DNA of 64,000 nucleotides, taken from NCBI RefSeq assembly GCF_947497695.1, contig NZ_CANMHM010000003.1, positions 124,001-188,000 of the forward strand, read 5' to 3'. Source of the DNA: an uncultured Polaribacter sp. (GTDB taxonomy: Bacteria > Bacteroidota > Bacteroidia > Flavobacteriales > Flavobacteriaceae). The notes beneath the pieces were generated by a model, which saw only the letters and a list, made by a program, of their open reading frames with translations, did no database searches and was not told the DNA's origin. Of this stretch, positions 8,056 through 18,398 are shown one piece after another (the first letter of the stretch is position 1; each line of letters begins with the position of its first letter). Made by a program: the position numbers and the translations under genes.

Positions 8056-9084
8056 TTAAACAAATATCCGTTTTTTTCTAACCAATAACCAAATTACAAT
8101 AGGAGCTCCAAATAAGGAAGTTATTGCATTAATTGGCAACGTAAATTCGCTTGTTGGTAATTGAGCAATACCATCACAAATTAATAAAACAATTGCACCA
8201 ATAATGGCAACTGCAGGGATTAATATTTTATGATTAGAACTAAAAAACAACATTTTTGCGATATGAGGTACTGCCAAACCCACAAAAGCAATTGGGCCAG
8301 AAAAAGCAGTAATAACACCTGTTAAAACACTTGTAATTAACAAAATAACATTCCTGCTTTTTTTAATATTAATTCCTAAACTTTTGGCGTAATTTTCTCC
8401 TAACAGCAAACTGTTTAAAGGTTTTATAACTGCAATTGTACTTAGAATACCAAAAGTATAAATAATAGCAAAAACGCTAATTTCATTCCAAGATAAATTA
8501 CCCAAACTACCAAAAGACCAAAATAAATATTGTTGTATTTGAGCAGCTTCACTAAAATAGGCTAATACACTAATAATTGAAGCTGTTAAACTACCAAACA
8601 TCAATCCAATAATTAAAATAGACATGGTGTTTCTTACCTTATTTGCAGCAATAATTACTGCTAATAACACTAAAAATGATCCTAAACTAGCTGCAATTGG
8701 TAAAGACCAGTTAGATAAAGTATCTGTTAAAAAAAAACCACCAAAAATAGAAGACCCTAAGATTAAAAGAGCAACACCTAAACTTGCACCAGAAGAAATA
8801 CCCAACACAAAAGGGCCTGCCAAAGGATTTTTAAATAAGGTTTGCATTAACAAACCACAAATAGACAAACCAGAACCCACTAATATTGCAGTAATTGCTT
8901 TTGGGATTCTAAAATTTATAATAATGGTTTCCCAACTATCTTTAGCAACATTACCACCAAAAATACTACTAAAAATATCTTTAAACGGAATAGAAACCGA
9001 CCCAAAACTAATGTTTAAAAAGAATAAAGTTATCAGTAAAACTGATAAAAAAATAAAATGTTTTGTGTAGGATTTGTTTTCCAT
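8056..9084 (-). CDS. FecCD family ABC transporter permease
   Basis: A 342-residue polytopic membrane protein with about ten helices. Family motifs include FRIPKAITAILVGSGLSICG near 55, QTLFKNPLAGPFVLGISSGA near 85, and the coupling region GPIAFVGLAVPHIAKM near 265. Such permeases work as dimers with a FecE/BtuD-type ATPase and a lipoprotein or periplasmic binding protein. It lies downstream of rdgB with a 33-base hairpin (9095-9127) between, and upstream of its ATPase partner. Substrate assignment between siderophore and cobalamin is open. Confidence 0.9.
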   Translation of the reverse strand: MENKSYTKHFIFLSVLLITLFFLNISFGSVSIPFKDIFSSIFGGNVAKDSWETIIINFRIPKAITAILVGSGLSICGLLMQTLFKNPLAGPFVLGISSGASLGVALLILGSSIFGGFFLTDTLSNWSLPIAASLGSFLVLLAVIIAANKVRNTMSILIIGLMFGSLTASIISVLAYFSEAAQIQQYLFWSFGSLGNLSWNEISVFAIIYTFGILSTIAVIKPLNSLLLGENYAKSLGINIKKSRNVILLITSVLTGVITAFSGPIAFVGLAVPHIAKMLFFSSNHKILIPAVAIIGAIVLLICDGIAQLPTSEFTLPINAITSLFGAPIVIWLLVRKKRIFV

Positions 9085-9094
9085 TCAGTAAAAT

Positions 9095-9127
9095 AGACCT
9101 CGCAGGTTTTTAAAATCTGTGAGGTCT
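9095..9127. repeat. 33-base AGAC hairpin, copy 1 (terminator-like)
   Basis: An imperfect palindrome starting AGACCTC and ending GAGGTCT, with centre CAGGTTTTTAAAATCTG. It is located between rdgB and the permease gene, so it may end or attenuate the rdgB transcript. Two further 33-base relatives occur at 18435-18467 and 49248-49280. Confidence 0.7.
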
Positions 9128-9133
9128 TATAAT

Positions 9134-9712
9134 TTATTTATATTCTTTTAAAAAAGCAACTAACTTCTGTATTGCAATGCCTCTATGAGAAATTTTATTT
9201 TTTTCTTCTTGCGTCATTTCTGCAAAAGATTTTTCAAATCCTTTAGGTTTAAAAATAGGATCGTAACCAAAACCTTTTTCTCCTTGTTTTTTGGTTAAAA
9301 TATCGCCTTTACAAATTCCTTCAAAATGAAATTCTTTATCATTTATATTAAGAGCAATAGCAGTTCTAAATTGTGCTTTTCTATTTGTTTTACCCTCTAA
9401 ATCTTCTAATAATTTATCCATATTATTTTCAGAATTAGCAGGTTTTCCAGCAAAACGAGCAGAATAAACTCCGGGTTTTCCTTTTAAACTTTCTACTTCT
9501 AAGCCAGTATCATCAGCAAAACAATTATACTTATAATTCTTAGTAATATAGTCTGCTTTTAATTGTGCATTGCCTTCTAAAGTGGTTTCTGTTTCTTCAA
9601 TTTCATCAAAACAATCAATGTCTTTTAAACTCAATAATTCTATAGAACTTGGTAACATTTCTTGTACTTCTTTTAGTTTGTTAAGATTGTTTGTAGCAAA
9701 AACGAGTTTCAT
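9134..9712 (-). CDS. rdgB: RdgB/HAM1 family non-canonical purine NTP pyrophosphatase
   Basis: The enzyme hydrolyses dITP, ITP and XTP to monophosphates and so keeps deaminated purines out of DNA and RNA. The 192-residue length is standard. Visible motifs: [16 protein letters not shown] at the N-terminus (substrate binding), [20 protein letters not shown] near 67 with the catalytic Asp pair, FGYDPIF near 149, and [10 protein letters not shown] near the end. It is followed by an AGAC hairpin and the ABC permease gene on the same strand. Confidence 0.95.
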   Translation of the reverse strand: MKLVFATNNLNKLKEVQEMLPSSIELLSLKDIDCFDEIEETETTLEGNAQLKADYITKNYKYNCFADDTGLEVESLKGKPGVYSARFAGKPANSENNMDKLLEDLEGKTNRKAQFRTAIALNINDKEFHFEGICKGDILTKKQGEKGFGYDPIFKPKGFEKSFAEMTQEEKNKISHRGIAIQKLVAFLKEYK

Positions 9713-9849
9713 TTTATGTGCATAAAGTATTAAAGGACAAAGTTACAAAAGATAAGACACGAATTTCACAGATTTCATGGATAAAAAATACAACGATTCC
9801 ACAAAGATTTCTCTTCCCTTAAGAAAGAATAGGATGGGCTTTAGGATTT

Positions 9850-10323
9850 TTATTCATGATGATAAGGTTCATTCTTTAAAATAGTAAAACCTCTGTACAA
9901 TTGTTCTACAATAAAAAGACGAATCATTTGATGCGAAAATGTCATTTTAGATAATGATATTTTACCAGTAGATTTTTTATAAACCGCCTCAGAAAAACCA
10001 TAAGGTCCACCAATTACTAAAACCAATTGTTTAATACCAGAATTCATTTTTTTTTGAAGATATTTAGAAAATTCAATAGAAGTATAGTGTTTTCCCTTAT
10101 CGTCTAACAAAACTAAATTGTCTGTGTTTTGTAATTTAGATAAAAGGAGTTCGCCTTCTTTTTCTTTTTGTTGAACTTCAGATAAATTCTTCACATTTTT
10201 AATATCTGGTATAATTTCTAACTCAAACTTTATATAATGTTTCAATCGGTTTTGATATTCACTAATTAATTGAATTAAGTTTTTATTGTCTGTTTTACCA
10301 ATGGCAAGTAATTTAATTTTCAT
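9850..10323 (-). CDS. rlmH: 23S rRNA (pseudouridine1915-N3)-methyltransferase RlmH
   Basis: A 157-residue SPOUT-class methyltransferase that acts on helix 69 of 23S rRNA in the 70S ribosome. Key features: N-terminal MKIKLLAIGKTDN, the knot region LVLVIGGPYGFSEAVY (near 105) with the GGPYG SAM loop, and the C-terminal signature QMIRLFIVEQLYRGFTI then NEPYHHE, which is nearly invariant in RlmH. Full length. It is divergent from nadC, with about 108 bases between. Confidence 0.96.
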   Translation of the reverse strand: MKIKLLAIGKTDNKNLIQLISEYQNRLKHYIKFELEIIPDIKNVKNLSEVQQKEKEGELLLSKLQNTDNLVLLDDKGKHYTSIEFSKYLQKKMNSGIKQLVLVIGGPYGFSEAVYKKSTGKISLSKMTFSHQMIRLFIVEQLYRGFTILKNEPYHHE

Positions 10324-10431
10324 GTTTCAAAATTACGAATTATGAATTAAGTATTACTAATTTTTAACGTAATTGATCATTCGTAATTCATAATTAAAAT
10401 GTTATTTTTACATCAGAATTAAAAACCATTT

Positions 10432-11289
10432 ATGATTTCAGAAGCACAATTTCAAAAAGAATTAGATTTAATTATAAAAAATGCCATTAGAGAAGATATT
10501 GGAGATGGAGATCATACCTCACTTTCTTGTATTCCTGCTAATGCAACAGGGAAAGCAAAATTATTGGTAAAAGATGATGGAATTATTGCTGGAGTTGAAT
10601 TTGCAAAACAAGTTTTTAATTATGTTGATGCTGATTTACACGTAGAAACCTTTATAAATGATGGCGAAAAAGTAAAGTTTGGCGATGTTGTTTTTTATGT
10701 TTCAGGAAAATCACAATCTATTTTAATGGCGGAACGTTTGGTTTTAAACGCCATGCAAAGAATGAGTGCAATTGCAACCAAAACTGCTTTTTTTGCTGAT
10801 TTATTAAAAGGAACAAAAACAAAAGTTTTAGATACCAGAAAAACAACACCAGGAATTAGAGCTTTAGAGAAATGGGCTGTAAAAATAGGAGGAGGAGAAA
10901 ACCATCGTTTTGCTTTGTATGATATGGTGATGATTAAGGACAATCATATTGATTTTGCGGGTGGAATTACTGCTGCAATTACAAAAACAAAGCAATATTT
11001 AGCAGATAAAAATATAGATATTAAAATTATTGTAGAAGCTAGAAGTTTAGAAGAAATTAAAGAAATACTATCAAACGAAGGTGTTTACAGAATTTTAATT
11101 GACAATTTTAATTATGAAGATACTAAAACTGCAGTTGCTTTAATTGGTAATACTTGTTTGACAGAATCTTCTGGCGGAATTAATGAAGAAACCATCAGAA
11201 AATACGCAGAATGTGGTGTCGATTTTATTTCTTCTGGTGCATTAACACATTCTGTTTATAATTTAGATTTGAGTTTAAAAGCGGTTTAA
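10432..11289 (+). CDS. nadC: Carboxylating nicotinate-nucleotide diphosphorylase (quinolinate phosphoribosyltransferase)
   Basis: Converts quinolinate and PRPP to nicotinate mononucleotide, CO2 and pyrophosphate in de novo NAD synthesis. The 285-residue protein has the NadC pattern: REDIGDGDHTS near 20, LVLNAMQRMSAIAT near 103 and DTRKTTPGIRALEKWAVKIG near 137, which holds the phosphate- and quinolinate-binding Arg and Lys residues, with HR and KDNH further on and ESSGGI near the end. No nadA or nadB is adjacent. A long hairpin follows the stop codon. Confidence 0.95.
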   Translation: MISEAQFQKELDLIIKNAIREDIGDGDHTSLSCIPANATGKAKLLVKDDGIIAGVEFAKQVFNYVDADLHVETFINDGEKVKFGDVVFYVSGKSQSILMAERLVLNAMQRMSAIATKTAFFADLLKGTKTKVLDTRKTTPGIRALEKWAVKIGGGENHRFALYDMVMIKDNHIDFAGGITAAITKTKQYLADKNIDIKIIVEARSLEEIKEILSNEGVYRILIDNFNYEDTKTAVALIGNTCLTESSGGINEETIRKYAECGVDFISSGALTHSVYNLDLSLKAV

Positions 11290-11313
11290 AATAATTTCCA
11301 GTTTAAGGTTTCA

Positions 11314-11365
11314 TTACAAATTATCTGTCATTTATGCTTATGTAAGAATTACAGATAGTTTGTAA
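11314..11365. terminator. Long-loop inverted repeat after nadC
   Basis: TTACAAATTATCTGT (11314-11328) pairs with ACAGATAGTTTGTAA (11351-11365) at 14 of 15 positions. There is no U tract, so it may protect the nadC 3' end rather than terminate. The remaining bases to 11542 show nothing else. Confidence 0.4.
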
Positions 11366-11542
11366 ATAATTATATAGTCAGCAAAGAGTTTTCTAAAATT
11401 GATGTACCAAAACAGAAAAAAAGAGAATATGATAAATGTATTTTTAATAGTTAATATCGAATGAATTATCTAGTTAAATATCTGTTTTTTAGTTAATTAT
11501 TTTTAAAAAGTAAATAATATTTTTTTCTGTTTTTAATAAGAT

Positions 11543-13666
11543 TTATTTTACCAAAGCCAATTGAATTCGTTTCCTAATTACATCAACCTCTAAAACTTTT
11601 ACAATAATTTGTTGTTGTAAATTTACAATGGCATTTACATCTTTTACAAAAGTATCTGATAAATTAGAAACGTGTATTAAGCCACTTTCTTTGATGCCAA
11701 CATCCACAAAACAACCAAAATTGGTAATGTTATTGACAATGCCTGGTAATAGTTGTCCAATTCTTAAATCGGAAATTGTTTTGATGTTTTTATCAAAAGA
11801 AAATACTTTTGCTTTTTCTCTGGGGTCTAAACCTGGTTTTTCTAGTTCTTTAACAATATCTTGTAAAGTAGGCAAACCAATGGTTTCTGTTGTGTAATTT
11901 TTAAGATTAATTTTTTGAATCAATTCTTTATTACCAATAAATTCTGAAACTTTTTTATGATTATCTTTTGCAATTTTATCAACCAAAGCATAACTTTCTG
12001 GATGCACAGCAGAATCATCTAATGGATTTTTGCCGTTTTTAATTCTTAAAAAACCAGCTGCTTGTTCATAAGCTTTTCCGCCTAAACGAGGCACTTTTTT
12101 AACTTCATTTCTAGAAGAGAAAGAACCATTTTCGTTTCTGTAATTCACGATATTTTCTGCCAATTTTGATCCAATTCCAGAAACATAACTTAATAAAGAT
12201 TCACTAGCAGTATTTATGTTTACACCAATGGTATTTACACAACTTTGTACAGTTTGGTCTAAAGAATTTTTTAGTTTTGTTTGATCTACATCATGCTGAT
12301 ATTGCCCAACTCCAATTGATTTGGCATCAATCTTAACCAACTCTGCCAAAGGATCTTGCAGACGTCTACCAATTGATACAGAACCTCTAACTGTAACATC
12401 GTAATTTGGGAATTCATCTCTTGCAATTTTTGATGCCGAGTAAATTGAGGCTCCAGCTTCACTTACCACAAACACATCTACAGAATGTTTAAATTCAATT
12501 TTTTTAACCAATTGTTCAGTTTCTCTAGAAGCTGTTCCATTTCCAATGGCAATTGCTTCAATTTTATGAGCATCTACTAAAAAACTAATTTTTTTAATGG
12601 CTTCTAATTTCTGGTTTTGAGGTTCGTGAGGAAAAATGTTTTCATTGTGTTCTAATTCTCCTTGTGCATTTAAGCAAACTACTTTACAACCAGATCTAAA
12701 ACCAGGGTCTATAGCCAAAATTCTTTTTTCTCCCAAAGGAGCTCCTAAAAGTAATTGTTTAAGATTTTTAGAAAATACCATAATAGCCTCTTCATCTGCT
12801 TTTTCTTTGGCAAGAGATAGTCTTTCATTAGACAAAGAAGGATATAGCAAACGTTTAAAAGCATCTTTAATTGCCAGTTCAATTTGCTCAGAACATTCGT
12901 TTTGAGAACGGATAATTCTGTTAGCTAGTCTATGTAAAATTCTTTCAGAATCAATTTCTATTTTTAAACGAATAAAACCTTCCTTTTCTGCTCTTAAAAT
13001 AGCCAACAATCTATGAGATGGAATTCTACTTAAAGATTCACTCCAATCAAAATAATCTTTAAATTTTTGTGCTTTTTCTAAATCTTTTTCCTTTTTGATA
13101 ACTTTTGATGAAATAATTGCATATTTTTCTAATTCTCTACGAATCGTATTTCTAATATCCGTTCTTTCATTAATCCATTCTGCAATAATAAAACGAGCAC
13201 CTTCTAGAGCAACTTCTATAGTTTCAACTTCGTTGGATGTATATTTTGAGGCTGTATGTTCTAAATCTCTAATATTCTGACTCATGATCATTTTTGCCAA
13301 CGGTTCTAAACCTTGTAAACGAGCAGTTTCTGCTTTTGTTTTTCGTTTTTTCTTAAAAGGCAAATACAAATCTTCTAAAGAAATAATGTCTTTAGAATCA
13401 CTTACTTTTTCTTTTAATTCTGATGTAAGAACACCTTGCTCTTCCAAAGCTTTTAAAATCGCTTTTTTACGTTTTTCTAAGCTCTCAAAAAGTTCTTTAA
13501 ATTTTACAATTTCGCCAATTTGAACTTCATCTAAATTACCAGTCATTTCCTTTCTGTACCTGCTTATAAAAGGAATAGTAGCATCTTCATTTAAAAGAGA
13601 AATAGTATTTTCTACAGATTTAGCTGAAAGTTGGGTTTGCTGAATTATATATTGAAGGATTTGCAT
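11543..13666 (-). CDS. tex: Tex family RNA-binding transcription accessory protein
   Basis: A cytoplasmic nucleic-acid-binding protein of about 707 residues. Domain order: N-terminal helical Tex region with ISRYRKEMTGNLDEVQI, a YqgF/RuvC-like fold around ILAIDPGFRSGCKVV, tandem helix-hairpin-helix (VNINTASESLLSYVSGIGSK) and a C-terminal S1 domain (GQLLPGIVNNITNFGCFVDV). I chose the ATG at 13666 (MQILQYIIQQ) because the frame extension to 13705 runs through a perfect terminator hairpin and has no family resemblance. Confidence 0.95.
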   Translation of the reverse strand: MQILQYIIQQTQLSAKSVENTISLLNEDATIPFISRYRKEMTGNLDEVQIGEIVKFKELFESLEKRKKAILKALEEQGVLTSELKEKVSDSKDIISLEDLYLPFKKKRKTKAETARLQGLEPLAKMIMSQNIRDLEHTASKYTSNEVETIEVALEGARFIIAEWINERTDIRNTIRRELEKYAIISSKVIKKEKDLEKAQKFKDYFDWSESLSRIPSHRLLAILRAEKEGFIRLKIEIDSERILHRLANRIIRSQNECSEQIELAIKDAFKRLLYPSLSNERLSLAKEKADEEAIMVFSKNLKQLLLGAPLGEKRILAIDPGFRSGCKVVCLNAQGELEHNENIFPHEPQNQKLEAIKKISFLVDAHKIEAIAIGNGTASRETEQLVKKIEFKHSVDVFVVSEAGASIYSASKIARDEFPNYDVTVRGSVSIGRRLQDPLAELVKIDAKSIGVGQYQHDVDQTKLKNSLDQTVQSCVNTIGVNINTASESLLSYVSGIGSKLAENIVNYRNENGSFSSRNEVKKVPRLGGKAYEQAAGFLRIKNGKNPLDDSAVHPESYALVDKIAKDNHKKVSEFIGNKELIQKINLKNYTTETIGLPTLQDIVKELEKPGLDPREKAKVFSFDKNIKTISDLRIGQLLPGIVNNITNFGCFVDVGIKESGLIHVSNLSDTFVKDVNAIVNLQQQIIVKVLEVDVIRKRIQLALVK

Positions 13667-13690
13667 TTTATAATTTGAATTTTTATTGAA

Positions 13691-13724
13691 AAAAAGAAAC
13701 CTCATAAAGTAAATTTATGAGGTT
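13691..13724 (-). terminator. Rho-independent terminator of the GNAT gene
   Basis: On the minus strand an 11-bp stem (AACCTCATAAA / TTTATGAGGTT) is followed by a T-rich run, 27 bases beyond the stop of the acetyltransferase gene and just before tex. Confidence 0.8.
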
Positions 13725-13750
13725 GTAAATATAGTTTTAATATTGAAATA

Positions 13751-14266
13751 TTAAGAGATTACTTTCTCAAAAGCCAATCTTTTTGCGTTATAACTGGTGT
13801 AAATAATGCCACAATATTTGTACCCTAATTTTTTAATTAAAGATTGCATTCCAAGATTATCTTTATGAGTATCAATCTTTAAACTTTGTATGCTTTTATT
13901 TTTTAATTGCTGATGAAACTCATCAAAAAGAAACGTTGCCAAACCAAATTGTCTAAATTCTTTTTTGATTGCCATTCTATGAATTACACCATAAGTTTCA
14001 TCTTCAGCAATCAACCAATTTCCTTCTAAAATGGTTTTGTAAGTTGGTTCTTTTCTAAGGGTAAACATAGAAGTTGCTATAATTAGATTTTCATCATTTA
14101 TAACTACATAACTTTCATCTTTTTTGATATCGTTTTCTACTTGTGCTGCATTTGGATATCCATTTTGCCACTGATCTATATTTTGAGACGCTAAATATTG
14201 TTTTGCATCTTCAATAATGATCATAATATGTGGAATATCATCAAAAGTAGAAAGTCTAATTTTCAT
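13751..14266 (-). CDS. GNAT family N-acetyltransferase
   Basis: A 171-residue single-domain acetyl-CoA-dependent acyltransferase. The GNAT motif A region is IHRMAIKKEFRQFGLATFLF (near 100-120), with the pyrophosphate-binding pattern R-x-x-G-x-A, and motif B follows with GMQSLIKKLGYKYCGI. The N-terminus IRLSTFDDIPHIMIIIEDAKQYL is typical of stand-alone GNATs. Substrate is unknown. It starts 5 bases after the end of the FAH-family gene and is probably co-transcribed with it. Confidence 0.88.
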   Translation of the reverse strand: MKIRLSTFDDIPHIMIIIEDAKQYLASQNIDQWQNGYPNAAQVENDIKKDESYVVINDENLIIATSMFTLRKEPTYKTILEGNWLIAEDETYGVIHRMAIKKEFRQFGLATFLFDEFHQQLKNKSIQSLKIDTHKDNLGMQSLIKKLGYKYCGIIYTSYNAKRLAFEKVIS

Positions 14267-14271
14267 CAGAA

Positions 14272-14883
14272 TTATATCATCTTAAAATCTAACAATAACT
14301 CTCCATTTACAGAACACTGTAATTGATCTCCTTTAAAGATTTCTCCTTTCCCCAAAGCAGGAGTTCCTGTAAAAATTAAATCTCCAGGTTGTAGAGTCAT
14401 ATATTTAGATATAAAAACAATAATATCAGCAAAATCGTTAATCATATAAGCTGTATTACTTTTTTGTTTTTCAATTCCGTTAATTTTTAAATCGAAATCA
14501 ATATCCCCTAAATTATAATCACTAATTGGTTTAAAACTAGATATTGGTGCAGCACCATCAAACCCTTTGGCAAACTCCCAAGGATGTTTTGTTTCTCTAG
14601 CGTCTTTTAAAATATCAGTTGCTGTATAATCTATACCAACAGCAATTTCAGATATATAAGAATTAGCATCCTCTTTAGAGATGTTTTTACCTTCTTTACC
14701 AATTTTTACAACTAATTCTACTTCGTAAATTAATTCGTTGGTAATGCTACTTGGGTAGGCTACATCACAATTAACAGCTAAACTAGATTCAGGTTTAGAA
14801 AAAATGAATTTTTTACCTTTCTTTTTTTCTGATATGTCTTTTAAATCAGTAACATAATTGCTTCCTATTCCTAATATTTTCAT
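14272..14883 (-). CDS. Fumarylacetoacetate hydrolase family protein
   Basis: A 203-residue FAH-fold metal enzyme, short like the acylpyruvase/oxaloacetate-handling branch (YcgM, FAHD1). Visible features: ELVVKIGKEGKNIS with the metal-binding Glu residues, AVGIDYTATD, KGFDGAAPIS and the terminal LQPGDLIFTGTPALGKG. These place the Mg site and active-site loop. It probably hydrolyses acylpyruvates or decarboxylates oxaloacetate, but the substrate cannot be read from the sequence. It is co-directional with the GNAT gene. Confidence 0.9.
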   Translation of the reverse strand: MKILGIGSNYVTDLKDISEKKKGKKFIFSKPESSLAVNCDVAYPSSITNELIYEVELVVKIGKEGKNISKEDANSYISEIAVGIDYTATDILKDARETKHPWEFAKGFDGAAPISSFKPISDYNLGDIDFDLKINGIEKQKSNTAYMINDFADIIVFISKYMTLQPGDLIFTGTPALGKGEIFKGDQLQCSVNGELLLDFKMI

Positions 14884-14921
14884 TTTAAATTTGTTTTAAT
14901 TTGTTAAGTGAATTTAATGAA

Positions 14922-14954
14922 AAATCCATCAAAAAATATATTTTTGATGGATTT
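14922..14954 (-). terminator. Rho-independent terminator of lysA
   Basis: A perfect 14-bp A/T-flanked stem (AAATCCATCAAAAA / complement, loop ATATA) lies 22 bases beyond the lysA stop codon on the minus strand. Confidence 0.85.
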
Positions 14955-14976
14955 ATATTTTATATAAAAATTTATT

Positions 14977-16206
14977 TTAAGCCTCTACTTTTTCAGTTTT
15001 AGAAAAATCAACAACAACTTGATTGTGTAAAATATCTGCTATGGTTTGTCTTTTTCTAATTAAGTAATCTTTGCCTTTATACACCATCACTTCTGCAGGA
15101 ATATAACGTGAGTTGTAGTTAGACGCCATAGAAAAACAATACGCACCTGCATTATGGAAACATAATACATCTTCTTCAGAAATTTCTGCAATTCTTCTAT
15201 TAGATGCAAAGGTATCCGTCTCACAAATATAACCAACTACAGAGTAATAACGATCTCTTCCTTCTGCATTAGAAATGTTTGTAATATGATGATAAGAATT
15301 GTACATCATTGGTCTTACCAAATGATTAAAACCAGAATCTACATGTGCAAAAACGGTAGAAGTAGTTTGTTTAACCACATTTACTTTTGCTAAAAAAGAA
15401 CCAGCCTCAGAAACTAAAAACTTACCAGGCTCAAACATTAACGTAATGTCTTTGCCATAATCTTTACAAAATTCATCAAATCTTTCTGATAATTGTACGC
15501 CTAATTGCTCAATATCTGTAGAAATATCTCCTTCTTTGTAAGGTACTTTAAATCCGCTTCCAAAATCTATAAAATCGATGTTTTTAAATTGCTTAGCAAC
15601 ATCAAATAAAATATCAGATGCACGTAAAAAAGTATCGATATCTAAAATATCAGAACCTGTGTGCATGTGAATACCATTGATATTCATGCCTGTATTTTCT
15701 ACAACTCTTTTGATATGAGGAACTTGATGAATTGAAATTCCGAATTTAGAATCGATATGTCCAACAGAAATTTTAGAATTTCCTCCAGCCATAATATGTG
15801 GATTGATACGCACACAAACAGGAATATTTGGGTGTTTTTGTCCAAATTGCTCTAAAATAGAAAGGTTGTCAATATTAATTTGAACGCCTAATTTAGCCAC
15901 TTCTTCAATTTCTGATAAAGAAACACCATTTGGCGTATAAATAATATTTTTAGGGTCAATACCAGTTGTTAAACACAATTGTACTTCTTGGTAAGAAACA
16001 GTATCTAAACCTGCACCTAGATTCTTTAAAAACTTTAATATGTTGATGTTAGAGAGTGCTTTTACAGCATAGTTTAATTTTAAACTTTTAACATTGCTAA
16101 AAGCATTTGTTAATCGATTATATTGCGATTCAATTTTATCTGTATCGTAAACATATAAGGGACTTCCGTATTTGTTTGCTAATTTTATAAGTTGTGCGTT
16201 TTCCAC
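14977..16206 (-). CDS. lysA: Diaminopimelate decarboxylase
   Basis: Catalyses the last step of lysine synthesis, meso-diaminopimelate to L-lysine. The 409-residue fold-type III PLP enzyme has the PLP lysine K49 in LNYAVKALSN, GIHMHTGSDI near 180, the glycine-rich phosphate loop DFGSGFKVPY, FEPGKFLVSEAG and the second active-site motif with Cys in VLCFHNAGAYCFSM near 350. It differs from the arginine decarboxylase at 55381 in length and context. Single gene with its own terminator. Confidence 0.94.
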   Translation of the reverse strand: MENAQLIKLANKYGSPLYVYDTDKIESQYNRLTNAFSNVKSLKLNYAVKALSNINILKFLKNLGAGLDTVSYQEVQLCLTTGIDPKNIIYTPNGVSLSEIEEVAKLGVQINIDNLSILEQFGQKHPNIPVCVRINPHIMAGGNSKISVGHIDSKFGISIHQVPHIKRVVENTGMNINGIHMHTGSDILDIDTFLRASDILFDVAKQFKNIDFIDFGSGFKVPYKEGDISTDIEQLGVQLSERFDEFCKDYGKDITLMFEPGKFLVSEAGSFLAKVNVVKQTTSTVFAHVDSGFNHLVRPMMYNSYHHITNISNAEGRDRYYSVVGYICETDTFASNRRIAEISEEDVLCFHNAGAYCFSMASNYNSRYIPAEVMVYKGKDYLIRKRQTIADILHNQVVVDFSKTEKVEA

Positions 16207-16487
16207 TTTATTTTAATTTATAATAAAGTTCAAAAGTAATACAATTGTTCAGTAATTAATCATTTGTTTAAAAATACAACATATTGTTTTTTTTTGTGAT
16301 TTTTTACAAAGCCTACAAGCTTTATTCTATGGGTAATATGCAAAAAAGCCAAAAGCTAAACCTCTAAAGCTTTTAGCTGTTTTTTCGTTAAAATCATGTT
16401 GATAACTAATTAGGAAAGCTATTCCTTTTTTAAGCCTTAAATCTTACTTTTACAAATACATCAAACCTAATAGCTGTAAGCATTTTT

Positions 16488-18347
16488 ATGAGTAAAGAAA
16501 CAAAATATACAGAAGATAATATTAGATCTTTAGACTGGAAAGAGCATATTAGAATGCGTCCAGGAATGTACATTGGTAAGTTAGGAGATGGTTCTTCTGC
16601 AGACGATGGAATTTATATTTTGGTAAAAGAAGTTTTAGATAATTCTATTGATGAATATGTGATGGGTGCAGGTAAAACCATCGAAATTTCTATTCAAGGA
16701 AGTAAAGTTACAGTTAGAGATTATGGACGAGGAATCCCTTTAGGAAAAGTAGTTGACGTAGTTTCTAAAATGAATACTGGTGGTAAGTATGATTCTAAGG
16801 CTTTTAAAAAATCTGTGGGTTTAAATGGTGTTGGTACCAAAGCTGTAAATGCACTTTCGTCTTATTTTAGAGTAGAATCTTCTAGAGAAGGAAAATCTGC
16901 CTCTGCAGAATTTAGTCAAGGAAATTTAGAAAATGAAGAATTTTTAGAAGAAAGTTCTCGTAGAAAAGGAACCAAAGTTCAGTTTATTCCTGATGAAATT
17001 ATTTTTAAAAACTACAAGTTTAGAAATGAATATGTAGCAAAAATGTTGAAAAATTATGTGTATTTAAACCCAGGTTTGACCATAATTTTTAACGGAGAAA
17101 AGTTTTTCTCAGAAAACGGATTGAAAGATTTATTGGAAGATAACAACAATAAAGAAGACATGTTGTATCCAATAATTCATTTAAAAGGAGATGATATAGA
17201 AGTTGCTATAACACATAGCAAAACACAATATTCAGAGGAATACCACTCTTTTGTAAATGGGCAACACACAACACAAGGAGGTACACACCAATCTGCTTTT
17301 AGAGAAGCAGTTGTAAAAACCATTCGTGATTTTTACGGAAAGAATTTTGAAGCTTCAGACATTAGAAAATCTATTATTTCTGCAATTGCTATAAAAGTAA
17401 TGGAACCCGTTTTTGAAAGTCAGACTAAAACAAAATTAGGTTCTACAGATATGGGAGGCGATTTACCTACTGTTAGAACTTATATTAACGATTTTCTAAA
17501 AACCAAATTAGATAACTTTCTACATAAAAACCCAAATGTTGCAGACAAGCTACAAAAGAAAATTGTACAAGCAGAAAAAGAACGAAAAGAATTATCTGGC
17601 ATACGAAAACTAGCAAAAGATAGAGCTAAAAAAGCGAGTTTACATAATAAGAAATTACGCGATTGTAGAATTCATTTGGGTGATATTAAAAAGGATAATT
17701 ATTTAGATACTACTTTATTTATTACAGAGGGAGATTCTGCTTCTGGTTCTATAACAAAATCTAGAAATGTAAATACACAAGCCGTTTTTAGTTTAAAAGG
17801 AAAGCCTTTAAACTCCTTTGGATTAAGTAAAAAAATTGTGTACGAAAATGAGGAATTCAACCTTTTACAGGCCGCTTTAAATATAGAAGATGGTTTAGAA
17901 GACTTACGTTATAATAATATTGTAATTGCTACAGATGCAGATGTAGATGGAATGCATATTAGGTTATTATTAATTACATTTTTCTTGCAATTTTTTCCAG
18001 AATTGATAAAAGAAGGTCATTTATTTATTTTAGAAACACCTCTTTTTAGAGTTAGAAATAAAAAACAAACTTTTTATTGTTATTCTGATGAAGAGAAGCG
18101 TGAAGCGATAGAAAAGTTAAGAGGAAAACCAGAAATAACGAGATTTAAAGGTTTGGGTGAAATTTCACCAAACGAATTTGTGCATTTTATTGGAGATGAT
18201 ATTAGATTAGATCCAGTAATGTTAGACAAAGAAATGTCTATTGAACAAATGTTACAGTTTTATATGGGGAAAAATACACCAGATAGACAGAAATTTATTA
18301 TTGAGAATTTAAAGGTGGAGTTGGATTATGTGGAGGAGGAAGTCTAA
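16488..18347 (+). CDS. parE: DNA topoisomerase IV subunit B
   Basis: The ATPase subunit of topoisomerase IV, which decatenates daughter chromosomes. The 619-residue protein has the GHKL ATPase motifs [16 protein letters not shown] and [14 protein letters not shown], the transducer domain, and the TOPRIM motifs TEGDSASGS and [12 protein letters not shown]. It is called ParE rather than GyrB by its shorter length and its near pairing with parC downstream. The two genes are separated here by a repeat array and a broken ORF6N gene, about 1 kb in total. Confidence 0.93.
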   Translation: MSKETKYTEDNIRSLDWKEHIRMRPGMYIGKLGDGSSADDGIYILVKEVLDNSIDEYVMGAGKTIEISIQGSKVTVRDYGRGIPLGKVVDVVSKMNTGGKYDSKAFKKSVGLNGVGTKAVNALSSYFRVESSREGKSASAEFSQGNLENEEFLEESSRRKGTKVQFIPDEIIFKNYKFRNEYVAKMLKNYVYLNPGLTIIFNGEKFFSENGLKDLLEDNNNKEDMLYPIIHLKGDDIEVAITHSKTQYSEEYHSFVNGQHTTQGGTHQSAFREAVVKTIRDFYGKNFEASDIRKSIISAIAIKVMEPVFESQTKTKLGSTDMGGDLPTVRTYINDFLKTKLDNFLHKNPNVADKLQKKIVQAEKERKELSGIRKLAKDRAKKASLHNKKLRDCRIHLGDIKKDNYLDTTLFITEGDSASGSITKSRNVNTQAVFSLKGKPLNSFGLSKKIVYENEEFNLLQAALNIEDGLEDLRYNNIVIATDADVDGMHIRLLLITFFLQFFPELIKEGHLFILETPLFRVRNKKQTFYCYSDEEKREAIEKLRGKPEITRFKGLGEISPNEFVHFIGDDIRLDPVMLDKEMSIEQMLQFYMGKNTPDRQKFIIENLKVELDYVEEEV

Positions 18348-18355
18348 TCCTATCC

Positions 18356-18378
18356 TAAATCCTTTCCAAAGGAAAGGA
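18356..18378. repeat. CCTTTCC hairpin after parE
   Basis: A short palindrome (CCTTTCCAAAGGAAAGG) directly after parE. It lacks a U tract. It is the first of a series of hairpins that fill the 18348-18641 intergenic region. Confidence 0.5.
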
Positions 18379-18398
18379 CTTTTAGCAAGTTTGTGGAA

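Noticed and set aside
8624-9070. 148-residue plus-strand frame
   Set aside because: It is the antisense of the FecCD permease gene, rich in Lys and Pro as expected for a shadow frame.
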